A DNA stretch of 64,000 nt, taken from the NCBI GenBank assembly GCA_963719165.1, contig CAVRAV010000001.1, forward strand, positions 2,046,001-2,110,000, in the 5' to 3' direction. Both the position numbers and the translations under genes were made by a program. Of the stretch, positions 1-9,600 are shown in pieces (position 1 is the first letter of the stretch; each line of letters opens with the position of its first letter). The DNA is from JAOUEA01 sp963719165. Lineage in GTDB: Bacteria > Actinomycetota > UBA4738 > HRBIN12. The notes under the pieces are model-generated. The model searched no databases and had not been told where the DNA came from. It saw nothing but the letters and a program-made list of their open reading frames with translations.

Positions 1-256
1 CCGCGAAGACGCTCACGTCGTCACTGCCCGCGTTCGCGACGAGCACGTGGCGCCCGTCGCCGGAAAGGACCACCGACCCCTGCGACGGAAGATGGGGAGC
101 GTCGCTTCCGGCCCCGCCGGTCTCATACATCCCCTGCTGCGAGAGCGAGCCGTCTTCCGCTCGCCGATACGCGATCACCGCGTTGCGCGGCGCGTTGGTC
201 TGGACGTACACGGCACCGGCCGCTGCGTCCTGCATCTGTCCTTCCTGCATGTCCAT
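1..256 (-). CDS. Lactonase-family beta-propeller protein (N-terminal part)
   Basis: This is a partial gene whose 3' end runs off the left edge of the window. The 85 visible residues start at ATG 256, with an AGGGAGG-type ribosome site just upstream. They read like the first blade and a half of a seven-bladed propeller of the YVTN / 6-phosphogluconolactonase-like family: AVYVQTN, NAVIAYRR, PHLPSQGSVVLSGDG and LVANAGSDDVSVF are typical blade strands. No signal peptide is seen at this start. Family members are either lactonases or enzyme-dead surface propellers, and the fragment does not distinguish these. ATG 235 is an alternative start. Confidence 0.7.
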   Translation of the reverse strand, partial: MDMQEGQMQDAAAGAVYVQTNAPRNAVIAYRRAEDGSLSQQGMYETGGAGSDAPHLPSQGSVVLSGDGRHVLVANAGSDDVSVFA

Positions 257-339
257 CCCCTCCCTCGAGGTTCGATCCGATACGCGTCAGTCGCGCACGC
301 GACCGGAGCGTTACAGGACTCTCGAGTACCCTCGCGCGC

Positions 340-1290
340 ATGGATGGGCGCAGGCTCGGCGTGGACGGCCCGACGGTCTCGGCCATCGGGCTGGGGTGCA
401 TGCCGATGACCTGGGCGTACGTGGGCGACGCCACGGACGCGGGCTCGATCGACGCGATCCGTCGCGCCACGGAGCTGGGGATCACTTTCTTCGACACCGC
501 TGATGTCTACGGCCCCTTCACCAACGAGGACCTCGTGGGACGCGCGCTGGAAGGCAAGCGCAGCGACGTCGCGCTCGCCACCAAGGTCGGCTTGGTGGTC
601 GGCGCCGATGGTGGCTACCCGCTCACGAGGGACGCTCGGCCCGGCCGCATCATGCGGGAGGTCGACGCGTCGCTCGCGCGCCTGCGCACGGACGTGATCG
701 ATCTGTACTACCTGCACCGGGTGGACCCGAACGTGCCGCTCGAGGACTCCTGGGGCGCGATGGTCGACCTCGTGACTGCGGGGAAGGTGCGCGCACTCGG
801 CCTCTCCGAGGTAGACGTCGACGAGCTCGAACGCGCCCAGGCCATCCATCCCGTGGCGGCGGTCCAATCGGAGCTGTCCTTGTGGACGCGCGATCGCCTG
901 GACGACGTCGTGCCCTGGTGCGCCGACCACGGGGCGGCATTCGTACCGTACGCGCCGCTCGGTCGCGGGTTCCTCACCGGCACCATCACGTCTGCATCCT
1001 TCGCCGATGCGGACTTCCGCGCGAAGAACCCGCGCTTCAGCGCAGCGTCCATCGAGGAGAACCTCGCGATCGTCGATCGCGTGCGAGCCGTCGCCGAGCG
1101 CCACGGCGCCACACCGGCGCAGGTCGCGCTGGCCTGGTTGCTCGCCCAGGGGCCGCACGTCATCCCCATCCCCGGCACGAAGCGCCGCTCCTACCTGGAG
1201 GAGAACGCCGCCGCGGCGCAGTTGCGCCTGAGCGCCGACGACCTCGCCGACCTCGACGCTCTTCCCCAGCCGTCGGCCCCGCGCTACTGA
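340..1290 (+). CDS. Aldo/keto reductase
   Basis: This 316-residue protein has the usual length for an NADPH-dependent aldo/keto reductase, a cytosolic TIM-barrel enzyme that reduces aldehydes and ketones. Visible features are the N-terminal strand GLGCMPMTWAY, the catalytic Asp/Tyr segment FFDTADVYG, the catalytic Lys in LATKVG, the HRVDP segment after the DLYYLH strand (His of the tetrad) and the C-terminal cofactor segment IPIPGTKR. A TACCCT hexamer at 327-332 lies 7 nt before ATG 340, so the mRNA is probably leaderless. The gene converges with the histidine-kinase gene and the two 3' ends overlap by 7 nt. The substrate cannot be inferred. Confidence 0.9.
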   Translation: MDGRRLGVDGPTVSAIGLGCMPMTWAYVGDATDAGSIDAIRRATELGITFFDTADVYGPFTNEDLVGRALEGKRSDVALATKVGLVVGADGGYPLTRDARPGRIMREVDASLARLRTDVIDLYYLHRVDPNVPLEDSWGAMVDLVTAGKVRALGLSEVDVDELERAQAIHPVAAVQSELSLWTRDRLDDVVPWCADHGAAFVPYAPLGRGFLTGTITSASFADADFRAKNPRFSAASIEENLAIVDRVRAVAERHGATPAQVALAWLLAQGPHVIPIPGTKRRSYLEENAAAAQLRLSADDLADLDALPQPSAPRY

Positions 1291-2736
1291 GGGACGTCGG
1301 CCCGGACCGGGACGGGGTCGACCGAGATGGGGCCCTCCGGGAGACGGTCCACCGGGATCCGCACCACGAAGGACGCCCCCCCGCCGGGTGTGGTGCTCAC
1401 GTCGACGTCGCCACCGTGCGCCTCGGCGATGGCGGCCACGATCGCGAGACCGAGGCCCGTGCCCTCGCCGTCGTCACCGGCCCGGCCGCGCGAGGGGTCC
1501 GCCCGGAAGAACGGTTCGAAGACATGCGCGGCCTCCTCAGGTGCCAGGCCGGGACCGCGATCGGCGACCTCGACGGCAACCATCCCCGGGGCGTCCTTGC
1601 GCACGGAGACGGTTACGGGGGTGCCCGTGGGCGTGTGGGCGAGGGCGTTCGACAAGAGGTTCGCGAACACCTGCCGCAGCCGCCGCTCGTCGCCCTCCAC
1701 CACTGCATGCTCCGGGAGCGTCCAGCGTCATCGAACGCGTCGTATCGACGGCCTGCGCGTCGTGCAAAGCGTCTGTGGCCACCAGGGCGAGGTCCACGGG
1801 ATCCTGCGCGATCGGCCTGCCCCGGCCGGAGCGCGCCAAGAAGAGGAGGTCGTCGACGAGCAAGGCCATGCGCTCGCTCTCCTGTTCGATGCGACGCATG
1901 GCGATCGCCGTGTCCCCCGGATCTCGCTCAGCGCCGCGGCGGAAGAGCTCCGCGTACCCCCGGATCGAGGTCAGCGGCGTACGCAGCTCATGGGAGGCGT
2001 CGGCGAGGAATCGGCGGAGCGCCTCCTCGGAGGCTCGGCGTTCATCCATCGCCGCCTCGATGCGGCCCAGCATCCCGTTGAGCGAGATGCCGAGACGGCC
2101 CACCTCGGTGCGCGGGTCGGTCTCGTCCACCCTCCGCGAAAGGTCTCCGCCCGCGATCGCCCCCGCGGTGTCGCCGATCTCCTCGAGCGGACGCAGGCCT
2201 CGGCGGACCGTCGCCCACGAGATGAGAGCCATGGCCGCGATCACGGCGATCGTCACGACGAGCGCCACAAAGAACAGGCGCCGAAGCGTCTGGGACACCT
2301 CGGCGAGAGGGATCCCCACTACGAGGACGCCGTTGCTCAGGGGCGTCGCCTGTACCCGATAGTTCGGGCCGGCGCCGTCGACAGCTCCCGTCGTGAACGG
2401 ATCCACGCCGAGCACCGCCGGGAGGCTCGGCTTGGCGGGCTGCGGGCCCCCGTACTGGACGACCTTGTCGTGCACGATCCCCGAGCGGTCGATGAAGGCG
2501 ATGTAGGTGCCCGTCGGCAGCAGCGACTCGCCGCCCGGTCCCGGCGGGTGTGGACCGGGTTCGGAGAGCTCGTCGTTGAGGGCGGTCGCGGCGGGCACCC
2601 TGGCGGCCACGAGCTGCTGATCGATCCGACGATAGAGCGACGACCGCAACGCCGTGTACGTCGCGACGTCGGCGGCGATCAGCCCGAGCGCGAGCAGGGC
2701 GACCAAGGCCAAGGTGAGGCGTGCCCGCAGGGTCAC
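1284..2736 (-). pseudogene. Two-component sensor histidine kinase, frameshifted
   Basis: This is the membrane sensor kinase partner of the response regulator just upstream; its GTG start at 2736 overlaps the regulator's stop (GTGA). Frame 1 holds TM1 (about residues 9-29), an extracytoplasmic sensor region, TM2 (about 165-188), HAMP and the HisKA box with phospho-His (ADASHELRTPL). Near 1714-1716 the frame changes. The ATPase domain then continues in another frame to 1284, with N box FANLLSNALAH, G1 DRGPGL, F box FEPFFRAD and G2 GTGLGLAIV. Deleting one base of the GGG run (CCC on the coding strand) restores one protein of about 483 residues reading DAPEHAVVEGDERRLRQ. This is either an assembly error or a recently broken gene. 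Confidence 0.85.
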
Positions 2737-3434
2737 GGCTCGGTCACGTCCCGAGCCACGACGTTCATCCGGTATCCCACGCCGCGGACGGTCTGGATCA
2801 TGGGCGGACCGAGCGCGTCGAGCTTCTTGCGCAGGTAGCTGATGTAGGTCTCGACGATGTTGGCGTCGCCTCCGAAGTCGTAGTTCCACACGTGATCGAG
2901 GATCTGCGCCTTCGAAAGCACCCGGGGCGCGTTCAGCATCAAGTAGCGCAGGAGCCGGAACTCGGTGGCGGTGAAGGCGACCGGATGGCCGCCGCGACGC
3001 ACCTCATGCGTATCGTCGTCGAGCTCGAGGTCGGTGAACACGATCGGGCCGGCGCCCCCCTCGGCGCCGGCCCGCCGCAGGAGCACCCGGACGCGAGCGA
3101 CGAGCTCCTCCAGGCTGAAGGGTTTGGTCACGTAGTCGTCACCGCCGAGCGTGAGCCCGCGCACCTTGTCCTCGACGGCGTCGCGCGCGGTCAAGAACAG
3201 GACCGGGACGCGCACGCTCGCGCCCTTCAGCCGTTCGGTGACGGCGAACCCGTCGAGGTCGGGGAGCATGACGTCGAGGATCACGAGCGCCGGCCTGAAG
3301 GACTCGACGGCCCGCAGGGCGGCCTGCCCGGTGGCCGCGGTCTGGACGTCGAATCCCTCGTAGCGCAAGGCCATCGCCACGAGATCGGTGATGTTCGTCT
3401 CGTCGTCGACGACGAGGATCCGCGGCTCGGCCAT
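2733..3434 (-). CDS. OmpR/PhoB-family response regulator
   Basis: This 233-residue cytosolic transcription factor is phosphorylated by the adjacent kinase. The receiver domain spans residues 1-120, with acidic pocket DDE near 10-12, phospho-acceptor Asp in LVILDVMLPDLDG, a conserved Thr in LFLTARD and Lys in YVTKPF. A winged-helix DNA-binding domain fills the C-terminus (TEFRLLRYLML, VWNYDFGGDANIVETYISYLRKKL). TAAGGT (coordinates 3446-3441) lies 6 nt before the ATG, so the transcript is probably leaderless. Two CTGAG-type direct repeats 11 bp apart sit about 24-42 bp upstream of that start and could be its own binding sites. It resembles the MprA/TcrX group; the signal sensed is unknown. Confidence 0.95.
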   Translation of the reverse strand: MAEPRILVVDDETNITDLVAMALRYEGFDVQTAATGQAALRAVESFRPALVILDVMLPDLDGFAVTERLKGASVRVPVLFLTARDAVEDKVRGLTLGGDDYVTKPFSLEELVARVRVLLRRAGAEGGAGPIVFTDLELDDDTHEVRRGGHPVAFTATEFRLLRYLMLNAPRVLSKAQILDHVWNYDFGGDANIVETYISYLRKKLDALGPPMIQTVRGVGYRMNVVARDVTEP

Positions 3435-3456
3435 ACGGGCACCTTAGGCCCCGAAG

Positions 3457-3501
3457 CTGAGAACTTCCTGAGGATACCTCCGCATGATGGCGGATCCTCA
3501 G
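3457..3501. promoter_or_regulatory. Candidate response-regulator binding sites (CTGAG repeats)
   Basis: CTGAGAAC (3457-3464) and CTGAGGAT (3468-3475) are direct repeats spaced exactly 11 bp apart, the usual geometry of OmpR-family boxes. ATCCTCAG (3494-3501) is the perfect inverted copy of the second, and GTTCTCAG (3559-3566) is the inverted copy of the first. The set lies between the divergent regulator gene and the SHOCT gene, so it could control both. Confidence 0.45.
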
Positions 3502-3620
3502 CCATCTCCCAGCCGCCGTGCATCGTTCTCCAAGCTCGGACGGTTCTACTGGGCCCGGGTTCTCAGTGTACGAACGGACATCGCACGCCGATAACCAACC
3601 AACGACCGGAAGGAGACGAG

Positions 3621-4001
3621 ATGAACTGGCACCCCGACCGACCACCGATGATGTGGCACGAGCCCTGGTGGCACGCGTGGCAGACCATCATCCCGATCTT
3701 GCTGATCCTGATCCTGGGCGGGGCTTTGATCTGGCTCGTCGTGCGGATGAAGGCGATGCAAGCCGACCTGACCCGGGGTGCGGTTACGTCGGCCGGGCCG
3801 GCCACCCCTCCTCCCGCGGATGCCGCCCTCGCGCACGCGCGCATGCGCTACGCGAACGGCGAGATCGATCGCGATTCCTTCCTCGCGATCTGGAGGGACC
3901 TCGGCGGTGCTCCGGCGTCCGGGGGCTCCACGCCGCCCAACGTTGTGACCGAGAACCCGGCACCCGCTGCGCAGGAGGATCCTCCTTCCGCCGACGCGTG
4001 A
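3621..4001 (+). CDS. Small membrane protein with C-terminal SHOCT domain
   Basis: This protein has 126 residues. The ATG at 3621 follows a clear AAGGAG ribosome site. Residues 1-20 are rich in Trp, His, Met and Pro, one transmembrane helix follows (about 22-44, IIPILLILILGGALIWLVV), and residues 68-90 match the SHOCT motif (ALAHARMRYANGEIDRDSF). SHOCT is a short oligomerisation motif often found at the C-terminus of membrane proteins. The gene is divergent from the two-component system and may be its target, since paired CTGAG dyads lie between them. The Met/His-rich N-terminus could bind a metal, but this is speculative. Confidence 0.75.
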   Translation: MNWHPDRPPMMWHEPWWHAWQTIIPILLILILGGALIWLVVRMKAMQADLTRGAVTSAGPATPPPADAALAHARMRYANGEIDRDSFLAIWRDLGGAPASGGSTPPNVVTENPAPAAQEDPPSADA

Positions 4002-4038
4002 CCGGCAGGCGCGGCCCCGGCTCGGCCCTGGTCCGGTC
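4000..4038. terminator. Bidirectional hairpin between convergent genes
   Basis: GACCGG-CAGG (4000-4009) pairs with CCTG-GT-CCGGTC (4027-4038), leaving a 2-nt bulge. The stem starts within the SHOCT stop codon and ends at the permease stop codon. There is no T-run, as is common in high-GC actinobacteria. Confidence 0.45.
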
Positions 4039-4796
4039 TAGGAGATGTCGCGCTGCCGCGTGAACACGACCCCGAGGATCACGGCCAGCCCGACGTAGAC
4101 GACCAGCAAGGCACCGCCGGGCAGCGGCGACAGCAGGGCCGGGTCCTGACGGGTGAGCGACATCTGGGCACCCACGAACGGCAGCCATCTGCGGACGTCG
4201 GGCAACAACCCACCGAGCAGCTGCTCCACCACGAGCGTCCACCCCAGAAGGCCCAAGATCGCGACGAGCTGGCTGCGGATGGCCGCTCCCACCCCGGCGC
4301 CGATCGCCGCGCTCGTGGCACCCATGGCCCCGATCACGAGCATCGCGATGAGCACCGACGTCCCGAACTCGAGGGGAAGGCCCTTGACGACGAGATACAC
4401 CTGCGCACTCACCACGGGGATCAGCGCGCAGGTCAGGCCGAAGCCGAGACCCACGGCCGCGAGGGCTGCCGCCTTCGCGACGATCACCGAAGTGCGCGAC
4501 GGTGTCGCGAGGAAGGTGCCGGCGATCGTGCCGCTTCGGTACTCGCCCGTGATGGACACGGCGCCGAGGATCAGCGCGAACGTCCCGGCCGCGCTCGACG
4601 CGTACACGAGATCCGCGACGTCGGCCGCCGATCGAACGGGGGTGAGGCCCGCCTGGGCACCCTCCGGCGTGCCCGCGATCGCCAGCGTGGCGATGGCGCC
4701 CAGCGCCGTCAGGGCGACCGCTCCGAACAACAGTCCCATCCACATGCGGGTGGATCGCAGCTTCAGGATCTCGGCGCGCAGGAGTCGCAGGGTCAT
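4038..4796 (-). CDS. ABC-2 type transporter permease
   Basis: This 252-residue membrane protein starts MTLRLLRAEILKLRSTRMW, the typical cytosolic lead of ABC-2 permeases, and has about six hydrophobic segments (ALGAIATLAIAG, GTFALILGAVSI, AKAAALAAVGLGFGLTCALIPVV, MLVIGAMGATSAAIGAGVGAAI, LVAILGLLGWTLVVEQLLGG and a C-terminal helix). Its ATG overlaps the stop of the upstream ATPase gene (ATGA), so the two are translationally coupled and form one exporter. The substrate is unknown; related systems handle drugs, lipids or antimicrobial peptides. Confidence 0.88.
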   Translation of the reverse strand: MTLRLLRAEILKLRSTRMWMGLLFGAVALTALGAIATLAIAGTPEGAQAGLTPVRSAADVADLVYASSAAGTFALILGAVSITGEYRSGTIAGTFLATPSRTSVIVAKAAALAAVGLGFGLTCALIPVVSAQVYLVVKGLPLEFGTSVLIAMLVIGAMGATSAAIGAGVGAAIRSQLVAILGLLGWTLVVEQLLGGLLPDVRRWLPFVGAQMSLTRQDPALLSPLPGGALLVVYVGLAVILGVVFTRQRDIS

Positions 4797-5779
4797 GCGG
4801 AGCCACCGGACGGAGGAGGGGGCAACGACCCGTCGGACGTCGGGACGCCCGGCCCCGACCCGTCCGCGGCCACCGGACCCGCAGCGCCCGTGAGGCGGAG
4901 GAACGCCTGTTCGAGGGTTGCCTCCTCGCGGCGCAGCTCGTGCAGGACGGTGCGCTCGGCCGCGGCGACCTCACCGACCTGCTCGAGGGCGACTCCCGCG
5001 ACGCGCAGCTCTTGACCGGACACCGTCACCCGCGCTCCCTCCCGCTCGAGGGCGGCCCGCAAGCCGCCGGGATCGGGAGTGCGCACGACGACGGTGTCGC
5101 TGGAGCCGATGAGCTCGCCGACGGGCCCCTCGGCCACCAGGCGTCCCCGGTCGACCACGATCACGTGGTCTGCGATCTGCCCGATCTCGGCCAACACGTG
5201 ACTCGAGACGAACACGGTGCGTCCGGCGTCGGCGTACGCACGCAAGAACCGGCGCAGCCAGGCCACGCCCGCGGGGTCGAGGCCGTTGGCGGGCTCGTCC
5301 AACACGAGGAGGTCGGGGTCACCGAGCATGGCCGTGGCGAGCCCGAGGCGCTGACGCATGCCCATCGAGTAGCCACCCACGCGTCGTTCGGCCGCTTCCT
5401 CCATGCCCACCTGGCGCAGGGTTGCCGTCACCCGCTCCGGCGCCAATCCCCCCTGCAGCGCCATCACGCGGAGGTGGTCGCGCCCGGTGCGACCGGCGTG
5501 GAACCCCGTGATCTCGAGCAGCGCCCCGACGCGACGGAGCGGATCGGTCAACCGCGCGTAGGGCACTCCCTGCACCATCGCCGAGCCCTCGGTGGCCTCG
5601 GCGAGGCCGAGGAGAACCCGCATGGTCGTGGTCTTGCCGGCGCCGTTGGGTCCCAGGAAGCCGGTCACCGTGCCGCGCGCCACGGAGAACGAGAGATCCG
5701 CCACCGCGGTCACGGCGGCATAGCGTTTCACCAACCCGCGCACCTCGAGGGCAGTGCTCGTCGACTCGGCTCGGCTCAT
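4793..5779 (-). CDS. ABC transporter ATP-binding protein (DRA/NatA type)
   Basis: This is the ATPase partner of the downstream ABC-2 permease, 328 residues from ATG 5779. It shows Walker A GPNGAGKTTT, the Q-loop region, signature YSMGMRQRLGLA, Walker B LLVLDEPANGLDP and the H-loop in FVSSHVLAEI. The C-terminal ~80 residues form the extra domain typical of drug-resistance ATPases. TACGCT (5793-5788) lies 8 nt before the ATG, pointing to a transcript with a 0-2 nt leader. The longer open frame upstream lacks family similarity and was not used. Confidence 0.92.
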   Translation of the reverse strand: MSRAESTSTALEVRGLVKRYAAVTAVADLSFSVARGTVTGFLGPNGAGKTTTMRVLLGLAEATEGSAMVQGVPYARLTDPLRRVGALLEITGFHAGRTGRDHLRVMALQGGLAPERVTATLRQVGMEEAAERRVGGYSMGMRQRLGLATAMLGDPDLLVLDEPANGLDPAGVAWLRRFLRAYADAGRTVFVSSHVLAEIGQIADHVIVVDRGRLVAEGPVGELIGSSDTVVVRTPDPGGLRAALEREGARVTVSGQELRVAGVALEQVGEVAAAERTVLHELRREEATLEQAFLRLTGAAGPVAADGSGPGVPTSDGSLPPPPSGGSA

Positions 5780-5836
5780 CGGCGGGCAGCGTAACGGCGC
5801 AGGAAAGCTTCGACCGGTGGGCTCTATGCTTGCGGG

Positions 5837-6694
5837 GTGGACCTGCATCACATCACCGGCACGACCGACGGCCTCGTGGCGCCGGTCCTCGTCACGGCCT
5901 TCGACGGCTGGATCGACGCAGCCGGCGCCGCGAGCAGCGTGGCCGAGCATCTGGCCGGGGACGCAACGACCCTGGCCACCTTCGAGCCGGACCTCCTCTA
6001 CGACTACCGTTCGCGGCGTCCCGTCCTCGACGTGGTGGACGGCGAGCTCCGGCACCTGATGTGGCCCCAGCTCGCGATGCGCCGCCTGCGCGTGGACGGG
6101 CGTGACGTCCTCCTGCTGCACGGCCCGGAGCCCGACTTCCGCTGGCGTGAGCTGGGCGGCGACGTCCAGCGGCTCGCCCTGGAGGCGGGCGTGGTCCAGT
6201 GGGTCACACTGGGCGCGATCCCCGCAGCCACTCCACACACGCGCCCGACCCCGGTTTTCGCGACCGCCTCGCGCGAGGGCCTGCTGAAGCCCGGCATCCA
6301 GAAGGGGCCCGAGGGGCTCTTGCGCGTTCCCGCCGCATGCATCTCCGTGATCGAGATGAGCGCGGTCGAGGGAGGGATCCCCGCCGTCGGCTTCTACGCG
6401 CAGGTGCCACCCTACGTGGGCGGCCCGTATGCGCCTGCCACGATCGCGCTCCTGGAGGCCGTTGGTGACCATCTCGACATCGCGATGCCCCTCGGCGCGC
6501 TCCCGGAGGAGGCCATCACCCAGCGAGCGGGCCTCGACGCCGCCGTCTCTGCCCAGGACGAAACCCGCGCGATGGTGGAGCAGTTGGAGTCACAGCAGCC
6601 GGGGACCGATGACTCGATCCCGTCGGGCGACGAGCTCGCATCCGAGATCGAGCGTTACCTCCGCGGCCAAGAGGGCCCCGGTCCGGGTCGCTGA
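5837..6694 (+). CDS. PAC2-family protein
   Basis: This 285-residue protein resembles archaeal/eukaryotic proteasome assembly chaperone 2. In actinobacteria the PAC2 fold is widespread, and its role (possibly proteasome-related) is not firmly established. Recognisable segments are LVTAFDGWIDAAGAAS near residue 20, YDYRSRRP, a GAIPAATPHTRP loop and PPYVGGPYAPATIALLEAV. The C-terminus is acidic and probably helical. TATGCT at 5825-5830 is exactly 6 nt before the GTG start, placing the predicted transcription start on the G of GTG, a textbook leaderless arrangement. It converges with the cyclase gene, leaving one base between the stop codons. Confidence 0.85.
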   Translation: MDLHHITGTTDGLVAPVLVTAFDGWIDAAGAASSVAEHLAGDATTLATFEPDLLYDYRSRRPVLDVVDGELRHLMWPQLAMRRLRVDGRDVLLLHGPEPDFRWRELGGDVQRLALEAGVVQWVTLGAIPAATPHTRPTPVFATASREGLLKPGIQKGPEGLLRVPAACISVIEMSAVEGGIPAVGFYAQVPPYVGGPYAPATIALLEAVGDHLDIAMPLGALPEEAITQRAGLDAAVSAQDETRAMVEQLESQQPGTDDSIPSGDELASEIERYLRGQEGPGPGR

Positions 6695-6695
6695 C

Positions 6696-9600
6696 TCACG
6701 GGGCTCCCAGCTGCTCCCGCACGACGGCGGCGGACACGCCGTTCCCCTTCACCTCGAAGAGCTCGAGGGAGGCGACGAGCGCGTCGCGTCGCGCCTCGAG
6801 TCGTCCCGCCATCCCGAGCACTTCGCCGAGGTCCAGCAGTGCTTCGGCGCGCATGTTGAGGTCGTCCGTGGCGTCGGCGAGCTCGACCGCCGCTCGGCAA
6901 CTCGTCTCGGCGCCGACCAGATCCCCGCGAACGGCCGACGCGCGCCCGCGCGCGCTGCGCAGCACCACCTGGGTGGCCAGATCGTCATCTGCGGCCGCCT
7001 CCGCGCTCACCCCCAGGTAGCGCTCGGCGTCCTCGATGCGGTCTCGGTCGAGCATGACCTTGGCCAGCTGGGCTGAAACCGTGGAGAGGAACCCACGCTC
7101 GCCGAGCTTCTCGCACAACTCGTACCCGGTACGCAGGGCGCGCTCCGTCGCCTCGGCATCGCCGGAGAGGCGTTCCACGAACGCGACCGTCTCCCAGGCG
7201 AACGCTGCCCGCAGCCACAGACCGAGTTCCTCGAGCGAGCTCGCCGCTTCCGCCGCCAGCTTGCGCCCTTCGTCGAAGCGACCCTGCATGGCGCGGAGCG
7301 CCGCAAGCGAGCGCCAAGCGAGCGCCTCGACGAGGCGGTTCGAGCGACTGCTCGCCAGGATCGCTTCGCACCGCGCGACGGCCTCGGACACGGGCGTCGG
7401 CCCGTAGACGGCGGAGCCGGTGTAACGACCCCGGCTCTCGGCCTCCACCCACCCCGCGCCCGCGGCGCGCGCGTGCTCCATCGCCCGCTCCAACGCCTCG
7501 TCCACGGCGGCGTAGCGCTCCTGCGACCACCGCAGGTCCGCGATGAGACGCCAGGCGCGCGCGAGTCCCAACCTGTCGTCGAGTTCCTCGAAGACGGGGA
7601 TCAGCCGCTCCGCCTCTCGCAGGGCCACCTCGGTGCCCCCTTTGGGGTCGGTGGACTCCATCAGGAGCATCCGCACCACGGCGGCGTGACCTTCGAGCCC
7701 TCGATCCCCCGATGCGCGCGCCCCATCGAGCGCCTCGCCCAGCATGGACCCGGCCCGCGTGAGATCGCCGGTCTCCATCAGTGCCTCGCTGAGGTCGGGG
7801 AGCAGCGCGAGGCGGCCCGGGTCGCCGGGACCGTGCAGGGTCGCGGCGCGCTCGAGCAGGTTCGCCGCGGCCGCCATATCCCCTCGTCCCCAGGCGCGGC
7901 GCCCCGCTGCGCTCAATCGATCGGCGGCGCGTGCTGCGAGGCCGTGCAGCTCGGCGTCGACGGCCGACCCTCCCAGCTCGATCCGGTAGCGATACGCCTG
8001 CTCGAGGTGATACCCCACGACTTCCTCGTACTCCCGAAGGCGATCGCCGCTGTGCGTCTCGATCCATCCGGCGAAGCGTTCATGCTGCTCCGCACGGCGT
8101 TGCTTGGGCAGGCCCTGGTAGGCGGCCTCCTGGATCATCAGATGATGGAATCCGAAGGCGTCTTCGCCGGCGAGCGAGGAACGCTCAGGCATGATCAACC
8201 CCTTGCGCACGAGGGTCTGCAGGTGTCCCCCCACCCGGGGCCGAAGCGGCTCCGGCACGAGGTCCGCCACGGCGCCCCACCAGAACTCCTTGCCGGTGAC
8301 GGCGGCGCTGCCGAGCACCACCTTCTCCTCGGGGGCGAGGCGATCCAACCGCGCGGCGAGCACGGCCTGGATCGTGATCGGCACCGAGACCCGTGACAGG
8401 TCCGCCGTCACCGTCCACGCCCCCTCATCGTCGTGGACGAGGACGCCGTCGTCCTCCAGCATCCGGAGCATCTCCTCCACGAACAACGGGTTGCCCTCCG
8501 CGGCCTCGACGATCCGTGCCGCGTCGACCGCATCCAGCGGGGACGCGCCCAGCAGGTTGCCGATCAGCTCCTCGCACTCCCGGCGGCTGAGTGGGGAAAG
8601 CATCAGGGCCCGGTCGGTGGCGAGCGTGCTCGTCCAGCTGGGGCGCACGTCCAGCAGGTCGGTGCGGGCGAGACACAGCAGCAGGATGCGCGCGTCCCGG
8701 CTCCAGCCCGCGAGATACTCCAGCAGGTCGAGGAAGGTGGGCTCGGCCCACTGGATGTCGTCGAACAGCACCACGAGCGGCCGGTCGGACTGGAGGCACT
8801 CGAGGAACCGGCGGATGGCCCAGAAGGTCTCCTGCACCGCGCTGGTGGATTCCCCGAATCCGGACACCGCCGCCACGCGCTCGGCGATGACGTCCGCGTC
8901 GTCGTCCCCATCGAGCGCGGACGCGATCTTCCCGCGCGCGGTGTCCCTTGCGTCGCCGGCGTCGATCGCACAGGCGTCCTTCACGAGTTCGGCCACGGGC
9001 CAGAAGGTGATGCCGTCGCCGTAGGGGAGGCAGCGTCCACGAACCACGCGAGCCCGCGCCCCCAAGCGTCGGACGAATTCGTCGGCGAGCCGTGATTTGC
9101 CGACCCCGGCCGCTCCCAGCACCGTGAGCAGGACGCAGCTGGGATCCTGCGAGCTCCGGTCGAAGGCACCCTGAAGGATCGCCTGCTCATCGCCGCGTCC
9201 CACGAAAGCCGGCGTCGCGCGGTGCCCGACGTCCCTGCCGGGCTCCACGGCGAGCAGCCGGAAGCCCATCACGGGATCCGCCTTGCCCTTGAGCGAGAGC
9301 GCGCGCCCCTCGTCCACCGTCACGACGCCACGCACGAGGGCGTAGGTGTCGGCACCCAACAGGATCTCCCCGGGGGCCGCCGTCTGCTCGAGGCGGGCGG
9401 CCACGTTCACGGCGTCGCTCACCACGACCGCTTCCCCACTCGCCCGATCGCTCACCACCACCTCGCCCGTGTTGATGCCGATCCGCGCTCGCAGCGACAC
9501 ACCCCACGTGCCCTGGAGCTCCGCATCCAGGGTGGCCAACGACGCCTGCATCTGCGTGGCGGCGCGCACGGCGCGCACGGCGTCGTCCTCGTGCAGCACG

